The notes under the pieces were generated by a model that searched no databases, was not told the DNA's origin, and was given only the letters and a program-made list of their open reading frames with translations. Made by a program: the position numbers and the translations under genes. A DNA stretch of 11,739 bases from Acidobacteriota bacterium. Its GTDB lineage: Bacteria > Acidobacteriota > Terriglobia > Terriglobales > Acidobacteriaceae. Each line of letters starts with the position of its first letter. Position 1 is the stretch's first letter. The stretch spans positions 1-11,739 of the forward strand of contig JAJZDL010000076.1 of the NCBI GenBank assembly GCA_021851465.1. Reading direction: 5' to 3'. Shown here piece after piece: positions 5,572 to 11,268 of this stretch.

Positions 5572-5781
5572 TCAGCCGGTGCGTCCGTAGGGACAGTGGC
5601 GGCAGCCGGAGTTGCAGCAGGCGCCGCGTTTGAGGTGGTACGCGGCGGTGAAGACGAGGCAGGGGCCTTCGTAGTAGAAGTCTTCCGGGGCCAGTTTCAG
5701 GGCTGGTGGCCGCGATTCCGGATGAGCGGGAGTGGATGGCGATGGACGGTCGGCTGGGAGTGGGTCTGTGCGCGGGCTCAT
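5572..5781 (-). CDS. Small Cys-rich DUF5522-family protein
   Basis: A 69-aa protein. The first 30 residues are Pro/Ser-rich and probably disordered. The remainder is a compact conserved motif: APEDFYYEGPCLVFTAAYHL, then KRGACC, GC and RHCPYG. This matches what I recall of the DUF5522 family (YY.EG..VFT..YH..RG.CC..GC.HCPYG), a small domain of unknown function. The cysteines CC-x3-C-x2-C plus His suggest a zinc or other metal site, which is inference. The ATG at 5781 was chosen as the Met closest to the domain; the frame is open further upstream but overlaps kdsC with unrelated low-complexity sequence. It lies 76 nt downstream of kdsC on the same strand, so co-transcription is possible. Confidence 0.75.
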   Translation of the reverse strand: MSPRTDPLPADRPSPSTPAHPESRPPALKLAPEDFYYEGPCLVFTAAYHLKRGACCNSGCRHCPYGRTG

Positions 5782-5857
5782 TGTGGCGGATCGCTCAGGA
5801 CGACAGGGTTGATTCAATTGACTTCCGAGACAGGCCGCCATGCCACTCGATCCATAT

Positions 5858-6469
5858 CTACATTTTTCCGGTGCCGATGTCTGCGATGGCGGCGGCGGGG
5901 TTGTCTGCGTCGAGGAGTGCCTCGATGGCGGCGTCGAGTTTTCCCTGTGCGGCGAGGATGAACTCGATGGCGTCGCGGCCCGCGCCCTGTCCACCGGGAT
6001 TGGGCGTGATGTAGTGGGCGGCGGCCTTGGCCTGCGGACGCGCGTTGGCAGTGGCGATGGCCAGGCCGCAGAGGCGCAGGACGGGCAGATCGATGACATC
6101 GTCGCCGACGTAGGCGATCTGGTCGAGGGTGATTGCGGCGCGCTTGAGAATCTCGTTTACAGCTTTCATCTTGTGCGACTGTCCCTGGTAGACGAACTCG
6201 AGCTTGAGGTCCTGCGCGCGGATGGCGACGGTGGCCGACTCGCGCTTGGTGATGAGGCCGACGCGCAGGCCGCCGAGGCGCGCGATGGAGATGCCGAGGC
6301 CGTCGTGGGCGGTGAAGCCCTTGAACTCCATGCCGTGCAGGCGGCCGTCGGGGCCGGGCTTGCCGCCATCTTCGGGAAGGAAGTAGAGCTGGCCGTCGGT
6401 GAGGACTCCATCGACGTCGAAGAGCAGGACTTTGATGCGGCGGGCGCGGTCTTCCGCGGTTAGGGTCAT
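5858..6469 (-). CDS. kdsC: KdsC-type HAD phosphatase (3-deoxy-D-manno-octulosonate 8-phosphate phosphatase)
   Basis: KdsC removes phosphate from Kdo 8-phosphate, giving free Kdo for the lipopolysaccharide core; it is a cytosolic Mg2+-dependent C0-type HAD enzyme forming tetramers. The 203-aa protein has all HAD motifs: DVDGVLTDG with Asp18 (nucleophile) and Asp20, TKRES (74-78) with Thr74, Lys100/102 in QSHKMK, and GDDVIDLP (122-129) with the acidic motif-IV pair. HITPNPGGQGAGRDAIEFIL-like sequence near the end (YITPNPGGQGAGRDAIEF) is also KdsC-like. A Gly/Pro-rich insert of about ten residues follows motif I. The ATG at 6469 has no Shine-Dalgarno, and a TATCAT hexamer lies 6 nt upstream. Other kds genes are not nearby. 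A related sugar-acid phosphatase is the main alternative. Confidence 0.88.
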   Translation of the reverse strand: MTLTAEDRARRIKVLLFDVDGVLTDGQLYFLPEDGGKPGPDGRLHGMEFKGFTAHDGLGISIARLGGLRVGLITKRESATVAIRAQDLKLEFVYQGQSHKMKAVNEILKRAAITLDQIAYVGDDVIDLPVLRLCGLAIATANARPQAKAAAHYITPNPGGQGAGRDAIEFILAAQGKLDAAIEALLDADNPAAAIADIGTGKM

Positions 6470-6475
6470 AGCAAG

Positions 6476-6481
6476 ATGATA
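6476..6481 (-). promoter_or_regulatory. Putative -10 element of kdsC (leaderless geometry)
   Basis: On the minus strand TATCAT is followed by 6 nt (CTTGCT) and then the kdsC ATG. This places the expected transcription start on or next to the start codon. No clear -35 hexamer lies 16-18 nt upstream, and no Shine-Dalgarno is present. Confidence 0.45.
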
Positions 6482-6659
6482 CCTTGGCGGGCGGCGCAAC
6501 TTCGATGCCGCCGTGCTGCGCTCCTGCAACGCGACGTGTGCGCCCACGCAAGCGATCGAACGGTGTGCTCCGCCAACATGGAGCGCAGCGGTGGTAGCTT
6601 AGACAGAAGGGGTGCCGGCCTTACGGGGGCGGGAGAGGGCGGCACTGCTGGAGGCAATG

Positions 6660-7565
6660 ATGGAGACGGAGCGACGAACGCCAGGGCTGCGCGGCGCGAT
6701 GCGGTTGCGCGTTGCGACGGCATTGCCGGTTGCGCTGGCGTTCGGGCTTGCAGGAGCGCGCGGCGGTGCGCAGGGGTACTCGGCCGACAAGCCGCTGGGC
6801 GCCGCGGCGCAGCAGCTTCCTGCGTACCTGTCGCAGGCCGGACTGGAGCAACGGCTGGGGCAGACCCTGCCGATGACGGCGGTGTTTACCGACGAGAGTG
6901 GACGGACGGGCGAGCTGAAGAGCTGGTTCGATGGGCGTCCGGTGGCGATGGCGCTGGTGTACTACAAGTGCGTGATGCTGTGCCCGCAGGTGCTGCATGG
7001 GCTGGCGACGGGGTTGGGAGAGACGACACTGAAGGCGGGCCAGGACTACGACGTGCTGGTGTTCAGCATCGACCCGACGGACACGCCCGCCGATGCGGTG
7101 GCGGAGAAGAAGAGGTTTGTGGACACGGGCGGGATGGGCGCGTCGGACGAGGCCGCGGCGGTGCATTTTCTCACTGGCGGTGCGGCGTCGATCCAGGCGA
7201 TTGCATCGGCCACGGGATTTCACTATGTGACGGTGCCTGGGCCGGACGGCAAGATGGACCAGTATGCGCACTCCAGCGTGGTGATGTTCGCCACGCCGGA
7301 CGGGCGGATGTCGAAGTACCTGGCGGGCATCGAATACCCGGCGCGCGACGTGCGGCTGGCGCTGCTGGATGCGTCGGAGAAGAAGATCAGCAATCCGGTG
7401 GACCTGATTATCCTGTACTGCTGCAGCTACAACCCTTCGTCGGGGCGGTACACGGTGGCGGTGCAGAGGGTCCTGGGACTGGCGGGGATGGTGTCGGTGC
7501 TGACCGTGATTGGCATGGTCTATCTGCTGACGCGCAAACCGAAGGCGCAGGTGCACAGCGCATGA
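6660..7565 (+). CDS. SCO1/SenC-family protein with C-terminal membrane anchor
   Basis: SCO proteins deliver copper to the CuA site of cytochrome oxidase or act as thiol-disulfide reductases outside the inner membrane. From the ATG at 6660 it has 301 aa: an N-terminal hydrophobic signal (roughly 15-38), then a thioredoxin fold with the copper-binding C-x3-C in YYKCVMLCP (Cys104, Cys108), FSIDPTDTP, and the conserved His204 in YAHSSVVMF. Near the end comes LYCCSYNPSSGRYT and a hydrophobic helix (about 273-290) before RKPK. This layout resembles SCO proteins linked to alternative complex III and caa3-type oxidase clusters. Starts are uncertain: ATG 6660 has GGAGG at 6650-6654 with 5-nt spacing; ATG 6657, ATG 6699 and GTG 6612 are alternatives. 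ubiD follows after 45 nt. No oxidase genes are in the window. Confidence 0.87.
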   Translation: METERRTPGLRGAMRLRVATALPVALAFGLAGARGGAQGYSADKPLGAAAQQLPAYLSQAGLEQRLGQTLPMTAVFTDESGRTGELKSWFDGRPVAMALVYYKCVMLCPQVLHGLATGLGETTLKAGQDYDVLVFSIDPTDTPADAVAEKKRFVDTGGMGASDEAAAVHFLTGGAASIQAIASATGFHYVTVPGPDGKMDQYAHSSVVMFATPDGRMSKYLAGIEYPARDVRLALLDASEKKISNPVDLIILYCCSYNPSSGRYTVAVQRVLGLAGMVSVLTVIGMVYLLTRKPKAQVHSA

Positions 7566-7610
7566 TGCGGAAGTCAGTGCCGACACAGGGACAGCGATAG
7601 GAGAGCGCAC

Positions 7611-9227
7611 TTGGCATACAACGACCTACGAGACTGGATCAAGCAACTCGATGGCGCAGGAGAGCTGCGGCGCATCCGCGAGGCCGTGAGCCCGTATCTG
7701 GAGATGGCGGAGATCGCCGACCGCACGGCCAAGCTAGGCAAGGGGACGGCCAAGGCAGGCGGGCCTGCGCTGCTGTTTGAGAACGTCACGGGGTTTCCTG
7801 GGGCCAAGGTCCTGATGAACCAGTTTGGCTCCGAGCGGCGCATGAAGATGGCGCTGGAGGTGGACTCGCTGGACGAGATTGCGGAGCGGATTCGTACGCT
7901 GATCCATCCCGAGACGCCGACTACGCTGATGGACAAGCTGAAGCTGCTGCCCAAGCTGGCCGAGGTGGGCAGCTTCTTTCCCAAAATGATTGCGGCAAAG
8001 GACGCGGCGTGCAAGCAGGTGGTGCATCGCAGGGTGGAGGACGGAGGCGCGGGGATCGACCTAGGGAGGCTGCCGGTGCTGACCACCTGGCCCGAAGATG
8101 GCGGGCCGTTCATCACGCTGCCGTGCGTGGTGACGCGCGACCCGAAGTCGGGCAAGCGCAACGTGGGGATGTACCGGATGCAGGTGTACGACGGGCAGAC
8201 CACAGGAATGCACTGGCAGCGGCAGAAGAATGCAGCGGAGCACCTGCGCGACCGGCTGCGCGCGGCGGTCGAAGGCGATGCGAAGGACCTGGCTGCGCGC
8301 GTCGATCTGATGGCGGTGACAGCGGGCGGGACGACGGCTGCGGCGGAGAGCGCGACGGTCCGGATGACGACGCTGAGCAAGGTGAGCGCGGGGCGGATGG
8401 AGGTTGCGGTGGCGATTGGGACCGATCCGGCGACGACGTTTTCAGCGATCGTGCCTGCGCCGCCGGAGGTCGAGGAGTATCTGATTGCAGGATTTTTGCG
8501 CGGCAAGCCGGTGGAGCTGGCGCAGTGCGAGACGGTCGATCTGCAGGCGCCTGCGCACGCGGAGTATGTGTTGGAAGGCCATGTGGACCTGAGCGAGATG
8601 CGGACGGAGGGGCCGTTCGGCGACCACACCGGCTTCTACACCATGCAGGACGAGTACCCGGTCTTCCACGTCACCTGCATCACGCACCGCAAGGAGCCGA
8701 TCTACGCGGCGACGGTGGTGGGCAAGCCTCCGATGGAGGACGCATGGATGGGCAAGGCGGTGGAGCGCATCTTTCTGCCGCTGATGCAACTGACGCTGCC
8801 GGAGATCGTGGATGTGTGCCTGCCGCCGGAGGCCGTCTTCCACAACCTGATGATCGTGTCGATCCGGAAGTCGTACGCGGGGCACGCGCGCAAGGTGATG
8901 AATGGTATCTGGGCGATGGGGCAGGCGATGTTCACCAAGTGCATTATTGTGGTGGACGAGGACTGCGACGTGCAGGACATGGCCGAGGTAACGCTGCGCG
9001 TGGCGAACAACATCGACCCGGAGCGCGACATTCAGTTTACGCTGGGGCCGGTGGACACGCTGGACCATGCGAGCCGGTTGGCGAACTACGGGTCGAAGAT
9101 GGGGATCGACGCGACGCGGAAGTGGGCGGCGGAAGGGTTTGCGCGCCCGTGGCCGCAGATGCTGAAGATGGAGCCGAGCGTGGTGGCGAAGGTGGATGCG
9201 ATGTGGAAGAAGCTGGGGATCGAATGA
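7611..9227 (+). CDS. UbiD-family (prenylated-FMN) decarboxylase
   Basis: UbiD-type enzymes decarboxylate aromatic or unsaturated acids using prenylated FMN made by UbiX; members act in ubiquinone or menaquinone synthesis and in aromatic-acid breakdown. The 538-aa protein begins AYNDLRDWIKQLDGAGELRR, the classic N-terminus. It contains NVGMYRMQ (184-191; Mn/prFMN-site Asn and catalytic Arg), HWQ (201), an EYVLEG segment (319-323), and TEGPFGDHTGFY (332-343) with the acidic catalytic residues. A stretch of about 40 residues at 215-258, rich in Ala/Thr, sits between HWQRQ..HLR and MEVAVAIGTDPA. It is an insertion relative to the usual sequence. The TTG start at 7611 is supported by AGGAGA at 7599-7604, 6 nt away. 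Menaquinone biosynthesis is the likely role in this group, but the substrate is unproven. Confidence 0.9.
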   Translation: MAYNDLRDWIKQLDGAGELRRIREAVSPYLEMAEIADRTAKLGKGTAKAGGPALLFENVTGFPGAKVLMNQFGSERRMKMALEVDSLDEIAERIRTLIHPETPTTLMDKLKLLPKLAEVGSFFPKMIAAKDAACKQVVHRRVEDGGAGIDLGRLPVLTTWPEDGGPFITLPCVVTRDPKSGKRNVGMYRMQVYDGQTTGMHWQRQKNAAEHLRDRLRAAVEGDAKDLAARVDLMAVTAGGTTAAAESATVRMTTLSKVSAGRMEVAVAIGTDPATTFSAIVPAPPEVEEYLIAGFLRGKPVELAQCETVDLQAPAHAEYVLEGHVDLSEMRTEGPFGDHTGFYTMQDEYPVFHVTCITHRKEPIYAATVVGKPPMEDAWMGKAVERIFLPLMQLTLPEIVDVCLPPEAVFHNLMIVSIRKSYAGHARKVMNGIWAMGQAMFTKCIIVVDEDCDVQDMAEVTLRVANNIDPERDIQFTLGPVDTLDHASRLANYGSKMGIDATRKWAAEGFARPWPQMLKMEPSVVAKVDAMWKKLGIE

Positions 9228-9274
9228 ACATCAACCTGGGAGGAACTGTTCTGTGCCGGCGCTACTCAATCAAC

Positions 9275-9303
9275 TTGCTTTTCCAATTTTCAGGATTCAT
9301 CCT
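9275..9303 (+). promoter_or_regulatory. Possible promoter of the toxin-antitoxin pair
   Basis: TTGCTT (9275-9280) and CATCCT (9298-9303) are 17 nt apart in an AT-richer gap. The second ends 6 nt before the antitoxin ATG. The -10 matches the consensus poorly, so this is tentative. GAGG at 9305-9308 lies only 1 nt from the ATG, too close to act as a normal ribosome binding site. Confidence 0.25.
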
Positions 9304-9309
9304 TGAGGT

Positions 9310-9588
9310 ATGAAATATCAGTCCAAGCTCGGCGAGCGCGGCCAGGTCGTCATTCCCAAGCCAATGCGAGACAGTATCGGGCTAAGCAAAAACTCCGCCA
9401 TTGAGTTTGAGATCAAGGGAACCACCATTACCCTCAAACCCAGCCGTGACCGAGAAATGCGCAACTTCGAACTCGCCCTCAAAAAGTATGGGGGCTCGCT
9501 TCGGAAGCAGTTCCTTGCAGACGGCTATACGTCGGTTGATCGGCATCTGGATGAAACCCGCGGTTTCGATGAGACCCGGCGCAAATGA
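9310..9588 (+). CDS. AbrB/MazE-type antitoxin
   Basis: A 92-aa protein with an N-terminal SpoVT/AbrB swapped-hairpin DNA-binding domain: KYQSKLGERGQVVIPKPMRD, then SIGLSKNSAIEFEIKGTTITLKP (residues 2-45). The C-terminal half (FELALKKYGGSLRKQFLADGYTSVDRHLDETRG) is the toxin-binding tail seen in AbrB-type VapB antitoxins. It would bind its own promoter and neutralise the toxin encoded next; autoregulation is known for this class and inferred here. The stop codon overlaps the toxin start (ATGA at 9585-9588), the usual coupling in such pairs. A small internal repeat, DETRGFDETR, closes the protein. The pair sits between two unrelated housekeeping genes, suggesting acquisition. Confidence 0.85.
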   Translation: MKYQSKLGERGQVVIPKPMRDSIGLSKNSAIEFEIKGTTITLKPSRDREMRNFELALKKYGGSLRKQFLADGYTSVDRHLDETRGFDETRRK

Positions 9589-9998
9589 CGACAGATGTCG
9601 ACGCCAATGTCGTTCTCGACATGCTCACGGGTTCCTCAAAGGAGATCGAGAGCGCCTACTCCGCGATGAGGGCGGCTAAACTGGCCGGAGACCTCACGAT
9701 CTCATCTGTCGCGTATGCAGAGGTAGCCGTGCGTTTCAGGTCCAAAACCAAAACGGACGACTTCTTCTCCTTGCTGAACTGTGAAATCCAGCCGCTCGAC
9801 GAAGCCGCAGCCTTCCTCGCGGGACAGTTCTATCGGCAGTACAAGCAACGCGGGGTCACGCGCACTCGCATCCTTACGGATTTCCTGATAGCCGCCCACG
9901 CACAGTCGAAAGCTGACCGTATCCTGAATCGAGACAGCCGCTTCTTTGGCGCAAGCTTTCCGCAACTGAAGGCGGTTAGGCCGGAGGATCTGGTCTAA
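9585..9998 (+). CDS. PIN-domain toxin (VapC-like ribonuclease)
   Basis: A 137-aa PIN-domain protein, the usual length for VapC toxins. These are Mg2+-dependent RNases that cleave tRNA or rRNA and stop growth when the antitoxin is lost. The acidic quartet is in order: Asp6 in DVDANVVLDML, Glu46 in SSVAYAEVAVRF, Asp99 in RILTDFLIAAHA and Asp117 in LNRDSRFF. All four are present, so the nuclease is probably active. The start overlaps the antitoxin stop, with no separate ribosome binding site needed. Downstream it converges on the cupin gene with only 20 nt between the two ends. The RNA target cannot be inferred. Confidence 0.85.
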   Translation: MTTDVDANVVLDMLTGSSKEIESAYSAMRAAKLAGDLTISSVAYAEVAVRFRSKTKTDDFFSLLNCEIQPLDEAAAFLAGQFYRQYKQRGVTRTRILTDFLIAAHAQSKADRILNRDSRFFGASFPQLKAVRPEDLV

Positions 9999-10018
9999 TA
10001 TGCCTTCAGCGGCGGCTT

Positions 10019-10570
10019 CTACGCGGTCATTTTGCCGTAGGTTGAGAGCAGCAGGAAGGTGACGGAGTCTGCGGTGGCGCGGCGGTGCGGCATTCCGCGG
10101 GGGATGACCAGCATGTCGCCCTTGCCCATCAGGATGGACTTGCTTCCGTCGGATGCAGGCGCGAGCCACTCGCCGGGGCGGATGTTGCGTCCGTTCTTCG
10201 GCGTTCCACCGACCTCGTAGAGCGTCGAGCCGTCGACGATCTGGATGATGTGGTCGCGGCCCGCGTGCCACTCGAACTCCGGCGCGCTGTGGTGCGTCTC
10301 GGTGGTCATCGCGATGGCGCAGGGAATCCCCGGCGCCTGGTTGACCAGGTTTTTGTTGCCCGGCGCGGCCTGCAGCGACTTGGCGTCGGCATCGAGGTCC
10401 TTCGCGGGGAAGAACTGGAAGGGCGATGCCGAAGCAGCGACATCGTCGCCCGGCCCCGCGCTGGACTGCGCCTGCGCGGCGAAGGCCAGTGAATCGGTGA
10501 GGGCGAGCGTGGCTGCGGCGGCTGCCGGTGCGGTGCGCAGGAAGTTGCGGCGAGAGGTATTGTTGGCCAT
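10019..10570 (-). CDS. Tat-exported cupin-domain protein
   Basis: A 183-aa protein. The N-terminus NNTSRRNFLRTAP followed by an Ala-rich stretch to AFAAQAQ is a twin-arginine signal peptide with a likely AxA cleavage site near residue 35. The mature part is a single cupin barrel. Motif 1 appears as EFEWHAGRDHIIQIVDGSTLYEVGG (His102, His107, Glu119) and motif 2 as KGDMLVIPRGMPHR (His162), which together could bind one metal ion. Tat export would suit a folded, metal-loaded periplasmic protein. The activity (dioxygenase, isomerase or binding protein) is unknown. The ATG at 10570 is chosen because the signal peptide begins there; the frame extends upstream to 10648 with unrelated sequence. It is divergent from nuoI, sharing a 124-nt spacer. 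Confidence 0.82.
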   Translation of the reverse strand: MANNTSRRNFLRTAPAAAAATLALTDSLAFAAQAQSSAGPGDDVAASASPFQFFPAKDLDADAKSLQAAPGNKNLVNQAPGIPCAIAMTTETHHSAPEFEWHAGRDHIIQIVDGSTLYEVGGTPKNGRNIRPGEWLAPASDGSKSILMGKGDMLVIPRGMPHRRATADSVTFLLLSTYGKMTA

Positions 10571-10571
10571 G

Positions 10572-10588
10572 TGTGGAAGTGAACCACA
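10572..10588. promoter_or_regulatory. Small inverted repeat just upstream of the cupin start
   Basis: TGTGG (10572-10576) and CCACA (10584-10588) form a 5-bp inverted repeat with a 7-nt centre, immediately 5' of the cupin ATG. It could be an operator or a leader hairpin. The match is short and may be chance. Confidence 0.2.
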
Positions 10589-10682
10589 TTTGGGCTGGCC
10601 CTGCCAAGAGGCGCGGCGGGCGTCCGTACATTTCCGCAGCGTCCGCACTCCTGCCCCCTACCGGAGCGCAGCGGCCCCGTCG

Positions 10683-10688
10683 TATACT
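10683..10688 (+). promoter_or_regulatory. Putative -10 element of nuoI (leaderless geometry)
   Basis: TATACT ends 6 nt before the nuoI ATG at 10695. There is no purine-rich ribosome binding site between them, and no clear -35 hexamer at the usual distance. Transcription would be expected to begin on or next to the start codon. Confidence 0.5.
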
Positions 10689-10694
10689 CGATCT

Positions 10695-11198
10695 ATGTCG
10701 ATCGTGAAGAACGCCGCCGCCATTGCCAAGGGAATGGGCATCACCCTGGGACAGATCTTCCAGCCGACCGAGGTGGAGAACTACCCGGACGGCAAGGGGC
10801 CGATGCGCGGCGCGCAGTTTCAGGAGCGCTTCCGCGGCAAGCACCAGTTGCAGCGCGACGAGAACGGGTTGGAGAAGTGCGTGGCCTGCTATCTGTGCGC
10901 GGCGGCGTGCCCGGCCAACTGCATCTACATCGAGGCGGCGGACAATACCGCGGCAAAGCGCATCAGCTCGTCCGAGCGCTACGCGAAGGTGTACAACATC
11001 GACTACAACCGGTGCATCTTCTGCGGCTACTGCGTGGAGGCGTGCCCGACCGACGCGATCACGCATGGGCATGGCTTCGAGCTGGCTTCGCTGAACGCAA
11101 CCAGCCTGGTGATGCGCAAGGAGGACCTGCTGGTTCCCGCGCACGGCCTGCCCGATGCGGTTGCGTCGGAGGTGGACGAGGCCGAAGTGCTGGCGTGA
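10695..11198 (+). CDS. nuoI: NADH-quinone oxidoreductase subunit I-like 2x[4Fe-4S] protein
   Basis: NuoI carries clusters N6a and N6b in the peripheral arm of respiratory complex I and passes electrons toward the quinone site. The 167-aa protein has two full cluster motifs: CVACYLCAAACPANCIYI (Cys62, 65, 68 and Cys72-Pro) and CIFCGYCVEACPTDAI (Cys107, 110, 113 and Cys117-Pro). The segment before them, RGKHQLQRDENGLEKCVAC, and FELASLNATSLVMRKEDLL after them, are typical of NuoI rather than of simple ferredoxins. The C-terminal tail (AVASEVDEAEVLA) is acidic. No other nuo gene adjoins it: upstream is a divergent cupin and downstream a peroxiredoxin. It may be a dispersed complex I gene or a second copy. 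The ATG has no Shine-Dalgarno. Confidence 0.88.
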   Translation: MSIVKNAAAIAKGMGITLGQIFQPTEVENYPDGKGPMRGAQFQERFRGKHQLQRDENGLEKCVACYLCAAACPANCIYIEAADNTAAKRISSSERYAKVYNIDYNRCIFCGYCVEACPTDAITHGHGFELASLNATSLVMRKEDLLVPAHGLPDAVASEVDEAEVLA

Positions 11199-11253
11199 GC
11201 CTGCGCTGCCTCCTTCCTGCGCGGGTGGTACCAGGAAAAATACGGGGGTTGGC

Positions 11254-11262
11254 TGCGATAAT
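11254..11262 (+). promoter_or_regulatory. Putative extended -10 of the peroxiredoxin gene
   Basis: TGC-GATAAT matches an extended -10. The hexamer 11257-11262 ends 6 nt before the GTG start at 11269, the same spacing as at nuoI and kdsC. The AGAAGG between hexamer and GTG is purine-rich but touches the start codon, too close for normal ribosome binding. Confidence 0.5.
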
Positions 11263-11268
11263 AGAAGG

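Noticed and set aside
5455..5572. Intrinsic terminator between the small gene after fbp and the DUF5522 gene
   Set aside because: Only a 5-bp CCGAC/GTCGG stem at about 5466-5481, without a T-tract; too weak to call.
6482..6611. Divergent regulatory site between kdsC and sco
   Set aside because: A GCTCC/GGAGC inverted repeat near 6570-6585 is only 5 bp and not symmetrical beyond that; no promoter for sco could be fixed.
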